DNA of 64,000 nt from Luteimonas rhizosphaerae (lineage in GTDB: Bacteria; Pseudomonadota; Gammaproteobacteria; Xanthomonadales; Xanthomonadaceae): assembly GCF_002849595.1 (NCBI RefSeq), contig NZ_NRQR01000018.1, forward strand, positions 154,520 to 218,519, read 5' to 3'. The notes under the pieces were generated by a model that worked only from the letters and a program-made list of their open reading frames with translations, made no database searches and was not told the origin of the DNA. The number at the start of each line of letters is the position of its first letter. The stretch's first letter is position 1. Below, in pieces: positions 62,496-64,000 of the stretch. A program made the position numbers and the translations under genes.

Positions 62496-63341
62496 TCAAT
62501 GCCGCCGTGCGACCGCGCGTCCGCTTTCGATCAGCTGGGCCCGCACCTGCGCTGCGTCGTCGGCGTCGGGATGGCGCATCAGATAGCGCCCCAGATCCTC
62601 GCGCGCACCGGGTAGATAGCCCAGCTGCAGATACCCCTGGCCGCGATCCCGTAGCGCGTCGGGAGCGTCCGGCACCAGCTTCAGGACGCGATCCGCGCAG
62701 CGCACCGCGCGCATCCAGTCGCCCTGTTCGCGGTAGGCGCCGTGCAGGTTGCGCAGCATGCGCGCCAGCATGGTCCGGTGCGACGCGGGATGCAGGATCT
62801 GCGACAGCACGTCGTCGTCGGGCACATCGCCGCCGAGGTGGGGCCGGGCGCGGTCGCGCAGCTCGTCGATGTCCAGCGGCCGTCCATTGTTGAAGGGATC
62901 CATGATCAGCATCCCGTCGTCGACCGGCAGACGGACCAGGAAATGGCCGGGAAACGAGATGCCGTCGAGCGGCACGCCGAGCCGGCGCGCGACTTCCATC
63001 TGGATGGTCGCCAGCGAGATCGGATTGCCGCGCCGCCGGTCGAACACCTCGTTGAGATAACTGTTGCGCGGATCGTAGTAGGCGTCGTGATCGCCGGTAT
63101 AGCCGAGCTCGTCGAACAGGTGCCGGTTGATCGCCTGCATCTTCAGCGGCGAATACGCGATCGCGTCGACTTCGACGGCCAGGTGCGCCGCGTGCGCGTC
63201 CAGCACGGCGTCGTAGTGGCCGGGATCGAGGTCGGGATATTCGTCCTGCGCGATCAGCAGCGCGACCTGCAGCAGCGGCAGTGCATCGTCGTCGACGCCT
63301 GCCAGCGCATTCCAGTCGGGTCGTGCGGTGCTCATGAGCAT
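62496..63341 (-). CDS. SirB1-family transglutaminase-like protein with TPR
   Basis: The roughly 281-residue protein belongs to the SirB1/transglutaminase-like group: AIAYSPLKMQAINRHLFDEL then GYTGD, and RGNPISLATIQMEVARRLGV then PGHFLVRLPVDDG. The C-terminal third has TPR-type repeats (QGDWMRAVRCADRVLKLVP, RDRGQGYLQLGYLPGAREDL). The start may be ATG at 63341 or 63335. Role unknown; it converges on the rubredoxin gene, 16 bases apart. Confidence 0.88.
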   Translation of the reverse strand: MLMSTARPDWNALAGVDDDALPLLQVALLIAQDEYPDLDPGHYDAVLDAHAAHLAVEVDAIAYSPLKMQAINRHLFDELGYTGDHDAYYDPRNSYLNEVFDRRRGNPISLATIQMEVARRLGVPLDGISFPGHFLVRLPVDDGMLIMDPFNNGRPLDIDELRDRARPHLGGDVPDDDVLSQILHPASHRTMLARMLRNLHGAYREQGDWMRAVRCADRVLKLVPDAPDALRDRGQGYLQLGYLPGAREDLGRYLMRHPDADDAAQVRAQLIESGRAVARRH

Positions 63342-63381
63342 GAGCCTGCCGCGCGGCCTGAACGGGTGCAAGTCGAACGCG

Positions 63382-63831
63382 TCATTCCGTGGCCGGGATG
63401 TTCGACAGTTCGAGGAGCGCGCCATCCTGCAGATCGATCCGCCGGGCTTCGCCTGCATTGAGCTCGAGCACGTAGCGCGCCGGCGCGCGGCTCGGATAGA
63501 CGGGGCAGCGGTCGCCACCGGAACACGGCGGCACGTCGCGCTGCTGCGACACGAGGCGCAGTGCCTCGTCGAAGTACAGGATGTCGAGCGCGATGCGCGT
63601 GTTCTTCATCCAGTAGGCCAGCGGCGCTTCGGCGTCGTGGATGAAGAGCATGCCGTGGCCGTCGTCGAGGCGGTCGCGGAACATCAGGCCGCGCGCACGT
63701 GTTTCGTCGGTATTGGCGATTTCCACGACATAGCGCTGCCCGGCCAGTTCGACGGACGGTGCGTTGGAGGCGCAGGCAGGCAGCAGAAGTGGGAGCAGCA
63801 GACAGAGGAGCGCGACGCGGAACTGACGCAT
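63382..63831 (-). CDS. DUF192 lipoprotein
   Basis: The 149-residue protein has a lipoprotein signal (RVALLCLLLPLLLPAC, Cys at about 20) and one DUF192 domain: IANTDETRARGLMFRDRLDD, GMLFIHDAEAPLAYWMKNTR, ALDILYFDEALRLV and RAPARYVLELNAGEARRIDL. This domain is common, of unknown function. It is followed after 40 bases by the SirB1-type gene, possibly one transcript. Confidence 0.9.
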   Translation of the reverse strand: MRQFRVALLCLLLPLLLPACASNAPSVELAGQRYVVEIANTDETRARGLMFRDRLDDGHGMLFIHDAEAPLAYWMKNTRIALDILYFDEALRLVSQQRDVPPCSGGDRCPVYPSRAPARYVLELNAGEARRIDLQDGALLELSNIPATE

Positions 63832-64000
63832 TCGGGATGACCTGTAGTGGGGAAACGAGGAGAGGAACACCATCGTGACGCGGCTCGCGAGCGTCAAGCG
63901 CAAGTCATCGAAAAAAAGCTTTGCGAATTCGATGTTGCCATGCACAATGCGCGCCCCGCTGAGGCGAACCGGTTGACTGGTGGCGCGGCGGGGTTCGAAA
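63832..64000. other. Right edge, promoter region
   Basis: The region upstream of the DUF192 gene contains AAAAAAA at 63911-63917 and no gene I can support. The last bases end GGGGTTCGAAA, which resembles a tRNA T-loop, but the preceding sequence does not fold as a tRNA. Confidence 0.4.

Noticed and set aside
63940..64000. tRNA-like T-loop GGGGTTCGAAA at the right edge
   Set aside because: No acceptor, D-arm or anticodon stem can be drawn from the preceding 60 bases.

Overview
The window is high-GC DNA with densely packed genes and reads as the chromosome of a gammaproteobacterium of the Xanthomonadaceae (Lysobacter, Luteimonas or Xanthomonas-like). The main reasons are an integron-integrase relic tail-to-tail with ilvD (the classic Xanthomonas integron site), an ilvC-ilvG-ilvM-ilvE-ilvA-leuA operon, a short LID-less adenylate kinase, a PPi-type phosphofructokinase beside a proton-pumping pyrophosphatase, a rhombosortase/GlyGly-CTERM pair and a large TonB-dependent receptor. 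The genus is inference.

Layout. 1-3090 is an accessory stretch with less GC-biased sequence: a DUF998 membrane protein, a lipoprotein, a DUF4440-like remnant, a small conserved-looking protein, palindromes and the C-terminal third of an integron integrase. 3100-15540 (minus) is a nearly complete branched-chain amino-acid supercluster: promoter, a newly read 44-residue leader peptide and attenuator, then ilvC-ilvG-ilvM-ilvE-ilvA-leuA, leuC-leuD-leuB and ilvD. 15575-22760 holds a type IB topoisomerase, a BON protein, a short-chain dehydrogenase and an RND efflux pair. 23064-28058 (minus) is thrA-thrB-thrC with its own Thr/Ile leader peptide. 28161-32870 holds a soluble chemoreceptor, a TPP riboswitch with thiC, and a DUF4136 lipoprotein. 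33353-39680 is a transport locus: a ToxR/CadC-like membrane regulator, an AraC-type regulator and a TonB-dependent receptor.

40113-48945 gathers pyrophosphate and adenylate metabolism (ppa, hppA, PPi-PFK, adk), interleaved with an HDOD protein and an RTX-like protein carrying an M91/NleD-type protease motif. 49123-57000 carries mpl, a Lon-N protein, a DedA-PAP2 fusion, a small kinase, a lipoprotein, a second dehydrogenase and the rhombosortase pair. 57149-63831 carries argD, a broken HIT gene, and an operon thiE-hemL-ion channel-HAD, with a rubredoxin gene divergent from thiE, then SirB1-family and DUF192 genes.

Two themes stand out. First, both big amino-acid operons show transcription-attenuation leaders readable from sequence, with control codons matching the products (Leu/Val/Ile and Thr/Ile). 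Second, at least four otherwise recognisable genes (ilvG, the RND pump, the membrane regulator, the HIT gene) are broken by frameshifts, three of them with apparent loss of internal residues. This is either real decay or a systematic assembly problem, and it decides whether the strain can make its own branched-chain amino acids.
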